A stretch of 64,000 bases of DNA from Isoetes taiwanensis (lineage: Eukaryota > Streptophyta > Lycopodiopsida > Isoetales > Isoetaceae). The notes beneath the pieces are model-generated. The model ran no database searches. It saw only the letters and a list, made by a program, of their open reading frames with translations, and was not told where the DNA came from. Position numbers and translations under genes: made by a program. The DNA lies in contig JAJEKV010000027.1 in assembly GCA_021234155.1 (NCBI GenBank), forward strand, positions 16,524,891 to 16,588,890, written 5' to 3'. This document shows positions 44,518 through 55,828 of this stretch, piece after piece; positions within the stretch are counted from its first letter, which is position 1; each line of letters opens with the position of its first letter.

Positions 44518-45523
44518 GTTGAGCTATACTAAGATGGTGATTAATCAGACCAGCTATGCAGAGGCAGCTGGTCTTCTTACCCAGATGGACTGCCCGGAGG
44601 ATATTTACTCAAGGGGGCTTATCTCTGTCCATACTCAGGAAGTGGCCAACAGGATACGGTTTTTAGATATCCACTGTCTCATAGGCAAGCTTCTTCGTGG
44701 ATCCCCCAAGTTGGGCAAGATCCGAAGGACCCTGAGACTTATCTGTAGGTCCAGAACCCCGCCAAAGGTGCAAGCTTTAGGGAACTCTTATTTCACAAGC
44801 ATTGTCAATCTATCTAAGGAAACTGAGATCCTGTTCAGAAAGGGCATCATATCCACCATGCATGGGCAGTTCTTCATGCAGAAATGGCGACCAGGCTTCA
44901 ACCCCATGCTCCTAGATGCTCTTCTTTACCCAGTTTGGGTTTCTCTGGAGGGGTTACAATTTGAACTCTGGACACAGAGAACACTTAAAACTTTGACGAC
45001 CTCTATTGGGGAGTATGTCTGTTTTGACAACAGGAGTGAGGATGTGCCCAGGCTATATGTGGCAATGGATCTACTCAAGCCCATCCCCAAAGCCATCGAG
45101 TTTGAGGGATTCTACAAAGAAAACGTTGTGTTTCCTCTGATGCCTCTAAGTCTGCCCCCCATCTGTGCTAGTTGTAGTATCAGCATCCACCCAAATGCTA
45201 TGTGCCCATCAATAAAAGAATGCGACAAAGAAAAGGGGCCCATGGTTGAGTGCAACTCTGAACTGCCTGATCAAATCCCAGCCCAACGGTTGTTCTTTAA
45301 AAGGGAATGTTCTATTGCCACTCCTGACAACAATGGGTCTGTAAAACCTCTGAAGGAACCAGAACAATCGGGCCTTCTTGGCCTTGAAAATATGGATCCA
45401 TTACATCCTCCTAAGCAAATCGACCTGCTGGAGTCATCCAGCAAACACGGCATGGCTTTATATAGTACTTCTGTTACAGATTCACCTGCCTCTGCCCTCT
45501 CCCTCTCCCCCCCTCCGTGCTAA
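44504..45523 (+). CDS. LINE ORF1, DUF4283-like RNA-binding region
   Basis: 339 aa. The segment MHGQFFMQKWRPGFNP, then YPVWVSLEGLQFELWT, TSIGEYVCFDN and RLYVAMDLLKPIPKAIE follow the order seen in plant LINE ORF1 proteins (DUF4283, then a conserved linker). ICASCSISIHPNAMCP stands where a zinc knuckle is normally found, but its Cys/His spacing is imperfect. It probably bound element RNA. The frame shifts before 45523 into the next ORF; a single ORF is likely ancestral. Confidence 0.65.
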   Translation: MIATRLSYTKMVINQTSYAEAAGLLTQMDCPEDIYSRGLISVHTQEVANRIRFLDIHCLIGKLLRGSPKLGKIRRTLRLICRSRTPPKVQALGNSYFTSIVNLSKETEILFRKGIISTMHGQFFMQKWRPGFNPMLLDALLYPVWVSLEGLQFELWTQRTLKTLTTSIGEYVCFDNRSEDVPRLYVAMDLLKPIPKAIEFEGFYKENVVFPLMPLSLPPICASCSISIHPNAMCPSIKECDKEKGPMVECNSELPDQIPAQRLFFKRECSIATPDNNGSVKPLKEPEQSGLLGLENMDPLHPPKQIDLLESSSKHGMALYSTSVTDSPASALSLSPPPC

Positions 45524-45530
45524 GATTAAC

Positions 45531-46329
45531 ATGTTTCATGATCCCAATGCTGGCTCCATCTCTGTTACTCCTCCCAAGTTGGCAAACATGAAGAAAACAC
45601 AGTGTAAGATTAAATGGGCAGATATGGTGGAAGACTCAGTGGTCGATTACATGCCTAGGAGATCTGATGATCACCCAGCCATAATTGATGAAGAGTATGG
45701 TGATCATACTGATCCTTCACAGGACTCAGCCACCACTCATGAAGGGCAAATGGCATCGGCTCTTGGCCATGATGGTTCTGAGCCTGCAAACCTGCCATTC
45801 TCACATAACTCTCTTGAACTGGAGAAGCCCCATAAGCCCACAAACCCAACTTTGGGTCAGGGGAAAAGAGCAGAGGAGATACATGAAGAACTGGTCATTG
45901 GGGAGAATGGCACTGATATGCCTAAGAAGCTGCTAGGAATCAACAGCCTGCCTGGTGAAAACATACTAGCAACCGATGAACAAGACTTGTATGCAGCCAG
46001 AAATCTTATTGAAGACATCAGAAAGAATCCCCTCTATGCTGAGATAGAGTTTGTTAAACAGTTCATTAAGGAGAATATCCCAGGTGTTGCTGATCCAATT
46101 ACCACAACAGAGGCTACTAATGCTACAATGGATGTTATCCCCGTTGAGGACTCAATCGGAAGTGGTACCCCACAGGAGAAAAGCAAAGGAATTGATCTAC
46201 AGGTGACCCCCCCTGTCTCAGTGGAAAAAAAAGAAACGTAGAAGGGGTAGACGCAGTACACGGAGAATGCAATTAGAGGACCTCATCATGGATGAGGTTG
46301 GTAGCCTTGGATGTCTGGATGATAAGTAA
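45531..46329 (+). CDS. LINE ORF1 C-terminal part (frame-shifted)
   Basis: Open from MFHDPNAGSISVTPPK onward, low in structure and acidic (IIDEEYGDHTDPSQDS). At an A8 run (46226-46233) the frame ends in one phase, but the other phase continues KKRRRGRRSTRRMQLEDLI to a stop at 46327-46329. A one-base slip or indel therefore separates the basic C-terminal tail. Typical of ORF1 tails rich in Arg/Lys. Confidence 0.5.
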
Positions 46330-47099
46330 TCTTTGTGATGGATAGTACTACATACATATCGAATAAGATAAACTTTTTGTATGGCGTGGGATGCAGTAGA
46401 GTATGCATAACGCAAATGTTGATGGTCGAAGAAGCTAAAGGGGGTAAGATCTCACCTTATGCTCCCAATCTCCAATTGTTATTGGCATGAGCCTACATCC
46501 CCCATACCCTGGTTTATGAGCTATTTTCAACTTGCTTATATAATGATAAGTTTGTTTCCCTCTCGTAACTGTTTGTATTTTTATTGTTCCTTCAAGAAAA
46601 GACTAATGTTAGTAAGGAAGCTATATAATACCGGGACTAACCACATGGAAAATGGGGCTGGGGAACACCAAGTCACGCTTAGTGGCATCGACAAAAGTCA
46701 TAGCAATTTCAAACTGTGGAATAGCAGGATGCATGATGCTACTGAATTTGTCAATAGCAACTTCGAGATCTGGAAAAATATAGGATGTCTAGACATCAAT
46801 GTGCCACCTTGTGAGGGGCAATTTAGGAAACCAATAGGGGGCACCTCTATCGCCTTGACTAACAGGAGAAAATGCCACATAAAACGACAAAAGGGTCTTC
46901 AGTTATCCATGTTCTATACGGATCTTATAGGATGGGTTATGTTTTTGGATGGGCCGTGGATTTATGGTTGCCACAATTGTGCAATAGGTACCCAGTCTAT
47001 AGGTACCCAACCTACCCGTGTGAAGGTGATAGGCAAACATTCATATCCAAAGCGAGGTGGTCTCCTGGAGGGTTGAGTGAAAGAGAAGTGGTCAAGCTC

Positions 47100-47671
47100 C
47101 TGGGTGATTCCTGAACTACCCTTTGCTCGAGACGGATTCAATACTTCAGGTGGTTAGCCTTACAAGGTGGTCTTAATACGCATGTCAGGCCAATTGAAAG
47201 AGGCACTGTTGTTCCACTGGAGTGTCCACTTGGCTGTTCAACACCAGAGGATACAACATATCTCTTCTTCTGTCCACGTAATGTGCTTCTGGCAGTGAGT
47301 TGCACCCATTATTGGGCTGGAAAATACCGATCTAGATTGGCCCCAGATACACTTCCAATGAAAACGACAAAATATCTGCAATGCTGGTTAATATTGCCTT
47401 GTGGGTGATATGGAAGCATAGATGTGAGGTTGCTCTTGGAGGAAAAGCTATATCTTTAGCAAAACTAAAGAACTTGTTCAACTATGAAGTTGCATTAATG
47501 GCCCTTGCACACCACAGGAAAATGGGGAGTGCATATTACAAAGATTTGGATAGGATTGGAAGACTCGAAGGGTTCTATACATTCTTTAGGTGCAACTGGG
47601 ATGGAAAAAAAAAAGATGAACATGCTCTAACTGGGGTACTGGAAGCAGGTGAGGAGAATTTTTGCTCGTAA
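47100..47671 (+). pseudogene. LINE ORF2 C-terminal Cys-rich end (zf-RVT-like)
   Basis: Shifting frames encode RWLALQGGLNTHVRPIERGT, ECPLGCSTPEDTTYLFFCP and, after a frameshift, ALWVIWKHRCEVALGGKAIS. The Cys pattern CPLGC...FFCP and the following W-x-IWK-R motif are typical of the zf-RVT region at the end of plant LINE ORF2. Upstream RT motifs are absent. Confidence 0.65.
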
Positions 47672-48138
47672 TGGTGGGGGAGTTTATATGGTCTCCTCCT
47701 TTCTAAGATGATCATGGCATGGGGGTTCCGGAATGTTGGAGGTAATACTCCTATAGTACCATCAGTAGGACATATGTGACTTCATGTAGTTGCACAATCC
47801 CTATAGTACTGTGGTGATGAGGAAGAGGTAAAGGAAGCTAGGAAAGGAGTTTCCTTCAGGTGGTACTTCCATAGTACCCATCATCACGGGAAGATGTGTG
47901 ATCATGCAACCTAGGCCTGAGGTACCTGTGCCTTATTAATAGGGAAGAAGTTGAGATAGCCTTCACCAGAGTACAAGAACCCCTACCGTGATTCACCCTC
48001 ATGACTGGAGTGATTTGACCTTGTGCTGCTTTTTCAACCTGATCTATGGGGATCATGTACTGTATTTATAAATTAATAGAGTTTCAACCTTACACTAAAA
48101 AAAAAATAACTAAATAAATAAATAAATAAACCAACGCT

Positions 48139-49475
48139 GTGGTAGCAACTCCTCCGCCGAACTTTTGCAACTATGGTGAGGTCAGAATAACCTAAAGGTT
48201 CTTACTATCACTGCGGAATGGTTCCTGCAACCATACCGACGAACTTTCACGCTGAGCGATGAAAGGGAACTCTTTTAAGTAAGGTAGAGACTTCTAAGTT
48301 GGATTCTAACTATCACCTTGGATATTCTTTAGGCAACGATAATAATGTCCAGTTACCGACATTCCTAAACCTATAGCTTTAAATGCTTTTTTCCTTTAGT
48401 AGATGCCTTGATAACAAATTTTCGTTGGGCCTTGCCATGATTTAATCTATACTACATTCACATGCTTTATATTAGATCTTATTCCACGTTATATATTAAG
48501 GGTTAAGTAAAATTTTATAGACACAACTACAATTAATGTTGTTTCTCTTTAGTGTCAACTTTGACTCGTCTCATTTCCCAGAGAAAAGATCTCTCTTGGC
48601 CCAACCGATTGCGGACTGCCATGCAGCACCCCTCTAGACCATGGGTAGCTTTAATCCTACCACCCTTCACTACTTCTTCTCAACGGTCGTGTTCCTTTTA
48701 TGGACCACTTCCCCAGATCGCGGTGCATACTCTGTAACATATAGTGACTGCTTGTGTTAAAACCCCTACAAGGATGTCAATACTTTACTCTAATTAATAT
48801 AGAGTACAAATTTTAATATTATTTCGTGCCAAACTTCACCGCATATATGGCAGTGATTATTTATCTGCACCACACGCCTGTCAAATTGACAATGGCCTAA
48901 CCTTTTTTTGAAGTCGTTCTTCCGTAACGTTCCAATGGCATCCAACCATTGTTAACTAGTCACCTCCTTCTAGGATATCTAGATATTGTTGGGGCAAAGT
49001 GTTTCCCACCATTACTTTAGTGCCTAAACGTCATTAGGTTCCACAAATGGACTTACATATTCCAAGGGATTATGTGAACATCCCAAAGGACGGTACCACT
49101 CAAAGACCTCCCAAGAGAGGCCTTTTCTTTTAAAAAGGCTCTTGGTGAATTCAACCCACCATGTTGTCCTAGCAAATGAAAGTTTTCTTCCCTAAGCCAT
49201 GCACCAAACCTTTAAGGAGCTTTTCAACTCTTCTTGCCTTTCAAGCCGCAAATCTATCCATGCATATTAGGAAAGACACACCTTTAACTCAGGCCATTCA
49301 TCCAAAGATCGTGGAGGTAATAATCTTCCCATCCAGGTCCCTAAATATCATCATTAAGGTCCTTCATTCCTTTTCTTCTTCAATATATTTTTTTGCGTCC
49401 ACGGTTGATTTTCGTTATCCCGACCCTTATGCGTGACACAGCGTATGCCACTCACCCTTTGGTTGTGCCCTTTAT
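48139..49475. other. T/C-rich sequence, no recognised gene
   Basis: Plus strand pyrimidine-rich with short frames only. Similar in texture to 55829-58050; the two may be one older sequence split by the 49.5-55.8 kb insertion. Confidence 0.4.
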
Positions 49476-50195
49476 TTCTAGAGCCTAGTTGCACTCAACC
49501 AACACAATGCAACAACATGAACATTTCACTTCTAATAATCCCTCATGCACACCGGCCTTTTTGGGCATACAAAAGCAACAAAGTACCACAAAGGGTCCAA
49601 ACTCAAATAAGTTCGTAGAGATTTATAGGCCTCCGTCGCTAATGTCCAACACGACCCCAACATACCAAGATTCTTGCGAAAGTCGCAAAGGACGTCTCCA
49701 CATCCATCTTTGAGCAGATCTGCAAAAGGAACAAAGAAAACACCTGGTACGAGGACCCCAATCTTGGCACAAAGGCCGCCACATCTTTGGCATACGAGGG
49801 CCCACCACCATGGCACAAGGGCCCTCAACATCGACCCCACTTAAAACCCAACATTCAAGACATAAGAGTTGCCCCAACAACAATGGCATGAGAGCCTCCA
49901 GCCCATTGTACAAGATAACCTCGCAAGATCAAGAAGTCAAACAAAGAGCCAATCAACATCAAAAACTAAGACGTTAGACTATAAGAATACTTCAATCACG
50001 CAAGGTTGTAACGCAGGGCTAAAACTAAAAAGGGGGAGGGGGGTTGGGGCATGCGACTACAAAGGGGGAGGCTCAAAGACGGCTGATGAAGATGGGAGGA
50101 AGGCAACAAGTCTATAAATACTCCAAGAGGGACACTCTCAACTAGCCTCAAGAAGCGGATTTATCTGCTAATCTCAAAACGCAGATAAATCGCAC
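49476..50195. repeat. Candidate Helitron-like unit 1 (720 bp)
   Basis: Starts with a 44-bp sequence (TTCTAGAGCCTAGTTGC...AACATG) that recurs at 50196-50239, and ends with the 152-bp block that recurs at 55677-55828. So unit 1 and the longer unit 2 share both ends and lie head to tail; unit 1 looks like an internally deleted form. No coding. Confidence 0.55.
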
Positions 50196-50197
50196 TT
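50046..50197. repeat. 152-bp repeat, copy 1, with TATA box and terminal hairpin
   Basis: Identical to 55677-55828. Contains TCTATAAATACTCC, a TATA-like promoter element, and ends in an 11-bp hairpin, GATTTATCTGC / GCAGATAAATC with a 12-nt loop, followed by GCACTT. Position near a terminus recalls Helitron 3' hairpins, but the CTRR end is not clear. Confidence 0.8.
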
Positions 50198-50925
50198 CTA
50201 GAGCCTAGTTGCACTCAACCAACACAATGCAACAACATGCTGAAAAAAGAGGCAGAAAAACAAGAAACTAAATGTCTAAAAGAATTAAGGGTACAATATC
50301 ACTACTTAGGAATCACAAAGTCAAAGAAAATGAGCAGGTGAAGGGGAGCAAGAGACCAGGGCACATCCAAACAACCAAGAATACTAAAAAGAATACTACG
50401 ACATCCTGAATTAAGAAATGAGGAATCTAAGCAAGAAAACGACGACGCGAAGGCTGTCCTATCAAGACAAATAGCAAACACTGGAAAACAAAAGTGTAAG
50501 TGTTAACGACTCAAATGGGGTATGTTATGACATGTACACAACACTGCAAAGGGATCAAGGCATGCGACTACGCTAAAGATGGACAATGCTCAAAAGACAG
50601 CTAGTTTGAACAAACTGCATGAACCACCACAATATTGGCACAAGAGTCGACCAAGACAGACTAGCCTCCAAACCCGCACGAGGGAACATCGGCGCAACTC
50701 GTAATTGACAAGCACAAAGCTACAAGATCCATGATATGCTAGCAACATAAGCTTAAAGAACCATAATAGCATTAGCAAACATAGTAAAAACTAGGCTATA
50801 GTGTCAAAAATAAAATGTGATGCATAGACGAAGCTCCAACTGTCATAAAAAACCATCTAAAACTGCATGACAAGATGCAAATCATTCCCCAAAAGCCCAA
50901 CAAACTAACTCAATTGAAGATGCCT

Positions 50926-51560
50926 CTTTTTTTTTTGTTGAAGGACGTCAGACTTTATTCAATCAAAGAGTTAAATACAAGTATAAATGCAGAGACAGGA
51001 ATAAAATCTCAGCGGATAAGCAGAGACCCACCGAGTGAAGCAACCTGCCTAAGCATAAGAGTGCACATCCAAATACTCCTCAAAAATCAATCGCCTCTTG
51101 CGAGGGGCAAGTGAAGAACAATGATACGACTTTACAATGTAACCTTGAGCTTCTTGGAGAACACGATTATCTGCCACATCCAGACCTTTGAAGATTACCA
51201 ATCTTCGTCTTTTCCAGATAGTCCAAAGCAACCATCCTGCTGCTAGATGAAAAGCCTGGCCTTGTAACTCTGTCCAGGTACTTGGGTAAATTGCTTGTAT
51301 AAAGCATGTAACTATCAACTCCAAAGAAAACAAAAGAGCAAGCTAGAAAGGTCAATAAGCAGTGGACTAACAAATAAAAAACATTGCAAACCAATGTGAG
51401 AATCAATCGAACTATTAAACCTCAAAAGGGCATACCACACCAAAACACCAAAGCTTCAAGAACACTATGGCACAACCAAACTAAACTCTGTAAAAACCAA
51501 AGACGCCCTTCAAGGAAGGCAACTCCCATACCAAAATGGTTGCTTGATCAACTAGAGTGG
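50926..51560 (-). pseudogene. 5'-truncated LINE ORF2 end, minus strand
   Basis: The minus strand encodes GQAFHLAAGWLLWTIWKRRR and then IFKGLDVADNRVLQEAQGYI, the conserved region after the zf-RVT knuckle in plant LINE ORF2. It is followed by a 3' end with AATAAAG and a poly(A) (seen as T-run 50927-50937). The 5' limit is uncertain. Confidence 0.65.
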
Positions 51561-54500
51561 AATCTGAAATAAAAAGGTTTAAAATCTTGTCAACCTACAA
51601 TAAATAGGCTCCTTAACTTGTTGCCCTGCCCATTAAGACCACACACATGCAGTAAATTGTGTTACAACCCACATACCTCGCACTCTTACAATGTGGGCTC
51701 TTGTGGGCAATTACCATGTAGCAACTTTAAGTAGCTCTTAACATGGTCAAGAAGATGCCACAACCTTAGGCCACATCTAGTATGGCCGTAAAAAGGTCCT
51801 ACTTGATGCAACTACTCATGATCCTAAGTGATGCAACTACTCATGATCGAAAGTGGTAACCAAATGACCAAAGGAGAGAAGCTCAACTTGGGGACATCCC
51901 TCCCATAGAAAACCTAAACTCAGGGTGCTAGCCATCTATAAGGGTAAAAAAGTTCAAGGTGTCCTCGAAATTAGACATAATATAACATGGTGCAAACAAA
52001 ACAACTAACATTGCAACAAGATGCACATGGTAACGTTGCAATAAGATGCACATAAGGACCTAACTTGATTGGAAAATGACTTGATTTAGCAATACTAAAA
52101 ACGACTTGACTTAGCAAAACTAAATAACTCACAAACAGATCAAAATCTACAACGTTGGAATATACGACCCTGAGGAGGAAGTTTGAGAAGGCAAACCAAA
52201 ATAAAATGCTTAAACAAGCACACTTGCTAAAACACCCCGTCACTTTAAGCACAATCTAACGCCCCATCAATTTATGCACAATCTAAAGCACACAAGAACT
52301 GGTAAACTAAAGGGGAGAACAAGCTCCAACAAATCCACTTCTACCAAGATCCTTTAATGCGAGCTTAATAGCATTGAATCTAAAGGCACTGAAGGATGAA
52401 CAGGCTTGCTACTAAGTGAGACATGAATTGAAAGGTGAAAGGTTTCATTGGAAAACGACTCAATTGAACAAGCACCCCATGGCTAGAAACTGAAACTCAC
52501 TACGGGCCATATAGATGGGAGCAAATTGACACCTTTAGACTAAGCAAATGGTTAGCCACAAACCGCAGGAAGCAACAAGAGAGGCAAAGTTCCATGTTTG
52601 GCAAGAAACATAAAATCCTAAAATGCTGTCCAACATCAATAATACCATCTAGACAAGAAATTCCCTCAAGGTTAACCAGTTACACTTGTGTGCCGCAAAA
52701 CACAACAATATTATGTAATCACAAGGGAATTCGTAAGACTAAATTAACTACTAGGCACAAGGCTTATGCTTGAGATTATATAAGGCCATTAGAAATTAAC
52801 TACTAGGCACAAGGCTTATGCTTGAGATTCTGCAAGGCCATTAGAACATGAAACGCATCAATGCAATAAAGCAAAAGCTTACGTTAAATTAAACTACATC
52901 TCAACCAACACACATTCCCCAAGAAAATACCATCTAAGCATAAGTCCTGCAACCAAACCTAAAACTATTGCAAAGGTTTTAACGATGGAGTGTATGCTAG
53001 AATTATATTGGTAAGGACAAGTCAACAAAGATGCAAGTAAAAATGATCAAAAGCTCCAAAACTAGATAGGCAAATCAAGTAGGTTACACAAACGCAAAAA
53101 GTTAGAATGATCTAAAGACTAACATTATCAATATTCCTTAAAACAAGATCAAAGGTCAAGGACGATTTCTCAATATGAAGAGAGTATATGGGTAAAGAAG
53201 CCTACAGGTGAAGCTTGATGATGCATATAAAAGAGGCGCAATGTGATTCGTAAAAGAGCATAACAAAGATGTGGCAGAAGTTACATAACTCTAATGAACA
53301 AGTATAGTTCAAGACACTAGGATTGCTGGCAATATGCAAGGCCAAAAAATAGGTTCTCCAACTCATAAAAAAGTATCCAGGATTCAATCCGATAAGCCTC
53401 AAGAGAACTTATAAAGTCAAAATACCTCGGAGCCAAGAGGCCTCAAATTTGTAAAGTCACCAATCCAACTAAAAAGTAAAAATACTTCGAATCAAGAAGC
53501 TTCACCTCCAACGAATGTAACGGAACACCTTTGCATGCCTTGGTTAGTTCCAAATAATTAATGAAGTTTCAAATGATTGTTGGCACCTACAAGACCTGCA
53601 CTTGACATTTCACAATAATAGGACAACAGCAATAGGACCTCGATGCATGCCCAACGATGTTGAACTGATCCAGCTTAGTTACAAAGATATCCCTCTGAAC
53701 ATCGTTGCATGAAATCTGGGCTCAAATGCTCATTTCGGTCTTGATGAACTCTTGCATGTTGCACTGTAAAAAATGAGAAAGCAAAGGGAACTGGAAGACT
53801 GCAGTTAGAAACACAAGGATACTGCACCAGAATGCAAAAATTCCTCCATGCAAAAGGAATTGAAGGCAATGCACAGAACAGAAACACGACTAAAAACTGC
53901 AATCAGCTTATATAGCTCGTATCTCAATAAAATTAATTCATATCAAATTACATATACCACCACTATTCTACTTCCCGCCAAAATCTAGATTAGAAAGCAA
54001 TGGGCAAAATAGACTAGAACAAGTAATGTTAAAGGCTATAGACAAGCAAAACCACATACCATCTTCCGGAGAAAGAGCAGCATACTTGGCTTATCTTACC
54101 TTATCTCGTTTACGTAACGTCCTCTAAATAACACCCTAGGCTTCTGCTTTTGCCAGTGATGTAATGCAGCAAACCAGTTCAGGCAAATGACCAAATTCCT
54201 AACCTGTTGCGAACCACTAATCTATCTGCAGTAAGCAACATTTCTCTAAACTTCAAAACTGCATTGATAAAGACCTATAGAGAGGTGCATTCCAAGGCAT
54301 ATGATAGATGGGAATCTGTTGCATAAATTTACAGCTAAAGTGTTCTGGTAGATTAATAATTAACTACAGTAATTTCAACAAGCAAGGCTATATCTATTAA
54401 ATATACTGGGAATCTAACAACAATGAGAGGAGGAATTGGAAGTGTAAGAACAGATGACGAAAATCAAGAACATCACTACAGGGATAACACTAGCTTCGTT

Positions 54501-55676
54501 TTGAACACATCTCTTGCAACTTAAAAGGCGATCCCCTCAACCGACCACATATCGACAGCTACAACTTAGTATCTTGAGTATTGGAGCATATAAACAGCAA
54601 ATACCTTGGTGAGGTTGTAGCACCGCTGGCACAGAAAGCTATGGATATCACAAGTTGAGAAAAATCAATGCGGCTGGCATCCACAGTGAAATCGTGGATC
54701 CAAAAGGATAGCAGGCAAGGATATCATGACAGGTGCAACACACCTAAGCTATGCTAATGGCAGCCGACCTGAACTAGGTTCAAAGCTGGCTTATGCAAAG
54801 CATAGAAAACAGAGGAAAATAAACCGAAAGTTATCACCTGAGTAGATTGTGGAGTCCAGAAAGCTGCAAATCAGATATGTTGAAGACGTGAAGCGACAAA
54901 GGAAGTCTAGAACATTGTGAGCAATCCAAATTCAGCCTGCTTGCAGGAACTAGACTCTTGATTCGCCCAAAAGATATGATCCAAACTGTTAAGAACATCA
55001 CCTTTGCCTGAAGCATGTGCCTTTGAGACTCTTAAAACGGCTTGGATTCAAGACTCTTCAAGAAAAGGACTTGCAAATAGCAAGAACGAATTGCATGTAG
55101 CTTGGATTCGAACCTGTAGCTGCAACTCAGAAGCACAACAATCAAGGCAAATCAGAACAACGGGCTACAGGTGTATGGCAAAGAGAGAAAGGGCAGATCG
55201 GCTTCCATGCATCCTTCTGGATTTTCAAAAATAGGAAGCGACCTGGAGTAACCAACCAAGAGTACACCAAATATGAAGAAAACTAAGCTTGCAATCTCAA
55301 ACCCTGAATCTGTGAATTGTAAGTTGCACTAGCTCCTCAAAAATGAATTGGCTTTTGGATTCATCCTGTAACTTGAAAGACTCCCGGTACGAGTGCCTAA
55401 AAACAAATGAGCAAAGCAAAGAATAGAGCTTTTTAATGGCCAGAAAAATAAAATAACGATCATAGCTAGGCACAAAACGGACTAAAGGGGGCGCAGACAT
55501 GGTAAGCAAAGCCAGATTATCCCGCTTCTGGTAGATTGGAAAGCAAAGGAACAAGGAGAAAACTTAAAAAATAACTATAACAAAGCAGCCAGATGATTTG
55601 ATGCGCCGAATAGAAGCCTGTAAAGAAAGGTATGAAGATGAGCCAACGCCAAATCACAAAAATTTAGGGCAGCGGC

Positions 55677-55828
55677 GGGGCATGCGACTACAAAGGGGGA
55701 GGCTCAAAGACGGCTGATGAAGATGGGAGGAAGGCAACAAGTCTATAAATACTCCAAGAGGGACACTCTCAACTAGCCTCAAGAAGCGGATTTATCTGCT
55801 AATCTCAAAACGCAGATAAATCGCACTT
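55677..55828. repeat. 152-bp repeat, copy 2
   Basis: Identical to 50046-50197 over its whole length, implying a recent or homogenised duplication. It ends at ...CGCACTT, followed by AGTAGAGTC. Confidence 0.85.

Larger units (their letters stand above)
43471..48126 (+). mobile_element. LINE retrotransposon (4.66 kb, ORF2 mostly deleted)
   Basis: Flanked by the perfect 12-bp direct repeat TAAACCAACGCT (43459-43470 and 48127-48138), a LINE-type target duplication. It ends in an A-rich tail with (AAAT)n at 48097-48126. The 5' part holds two short related ORFs and an ORF1 of the DUF4283/zinc-knuckle kind. The 3' part holds only the terminal Cys region of ORF2; the endonuclease and the RT core are missing. 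The stretch 46330-47100 between them shows only weak coding resemblance. The element is therefore an internally deleted copy. Confidence 0.88.
50196..55828. mobile_element. Candidate Helitron-like unit 2 (5.6 kb)
   Basis: Bounded by the same 44-bp start and 152-bp end as unit 1. The interior has no long ORF. The plus strand is conspicuously A-rich and T-poor through ~50.2-55.6 kb. A LINE fragment lies inside at 50.9-51.6 kb. No Rep/helicase gene was seen, so a non-autonomous Helitron, a Helentron, or an LTR-like element with short repeats are all possible. Confidence 0.4.

Noticed and set aside
46459-47076. 205-codon frame between LINE ORF1 and the ORF2 end
   Set aside because: Within the LINE, no RT or endonuclease motif and amino acid pattern unconvincing; kept only as part of the LINE description.
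50046-55828. LTR retrotransposon with 152-bp LTRs
   Set aside because: Repeats do not start TG or end CA, no primer binding site follows the first copy, and a separate 44-bp start is shared by both units. Not fully excluded.
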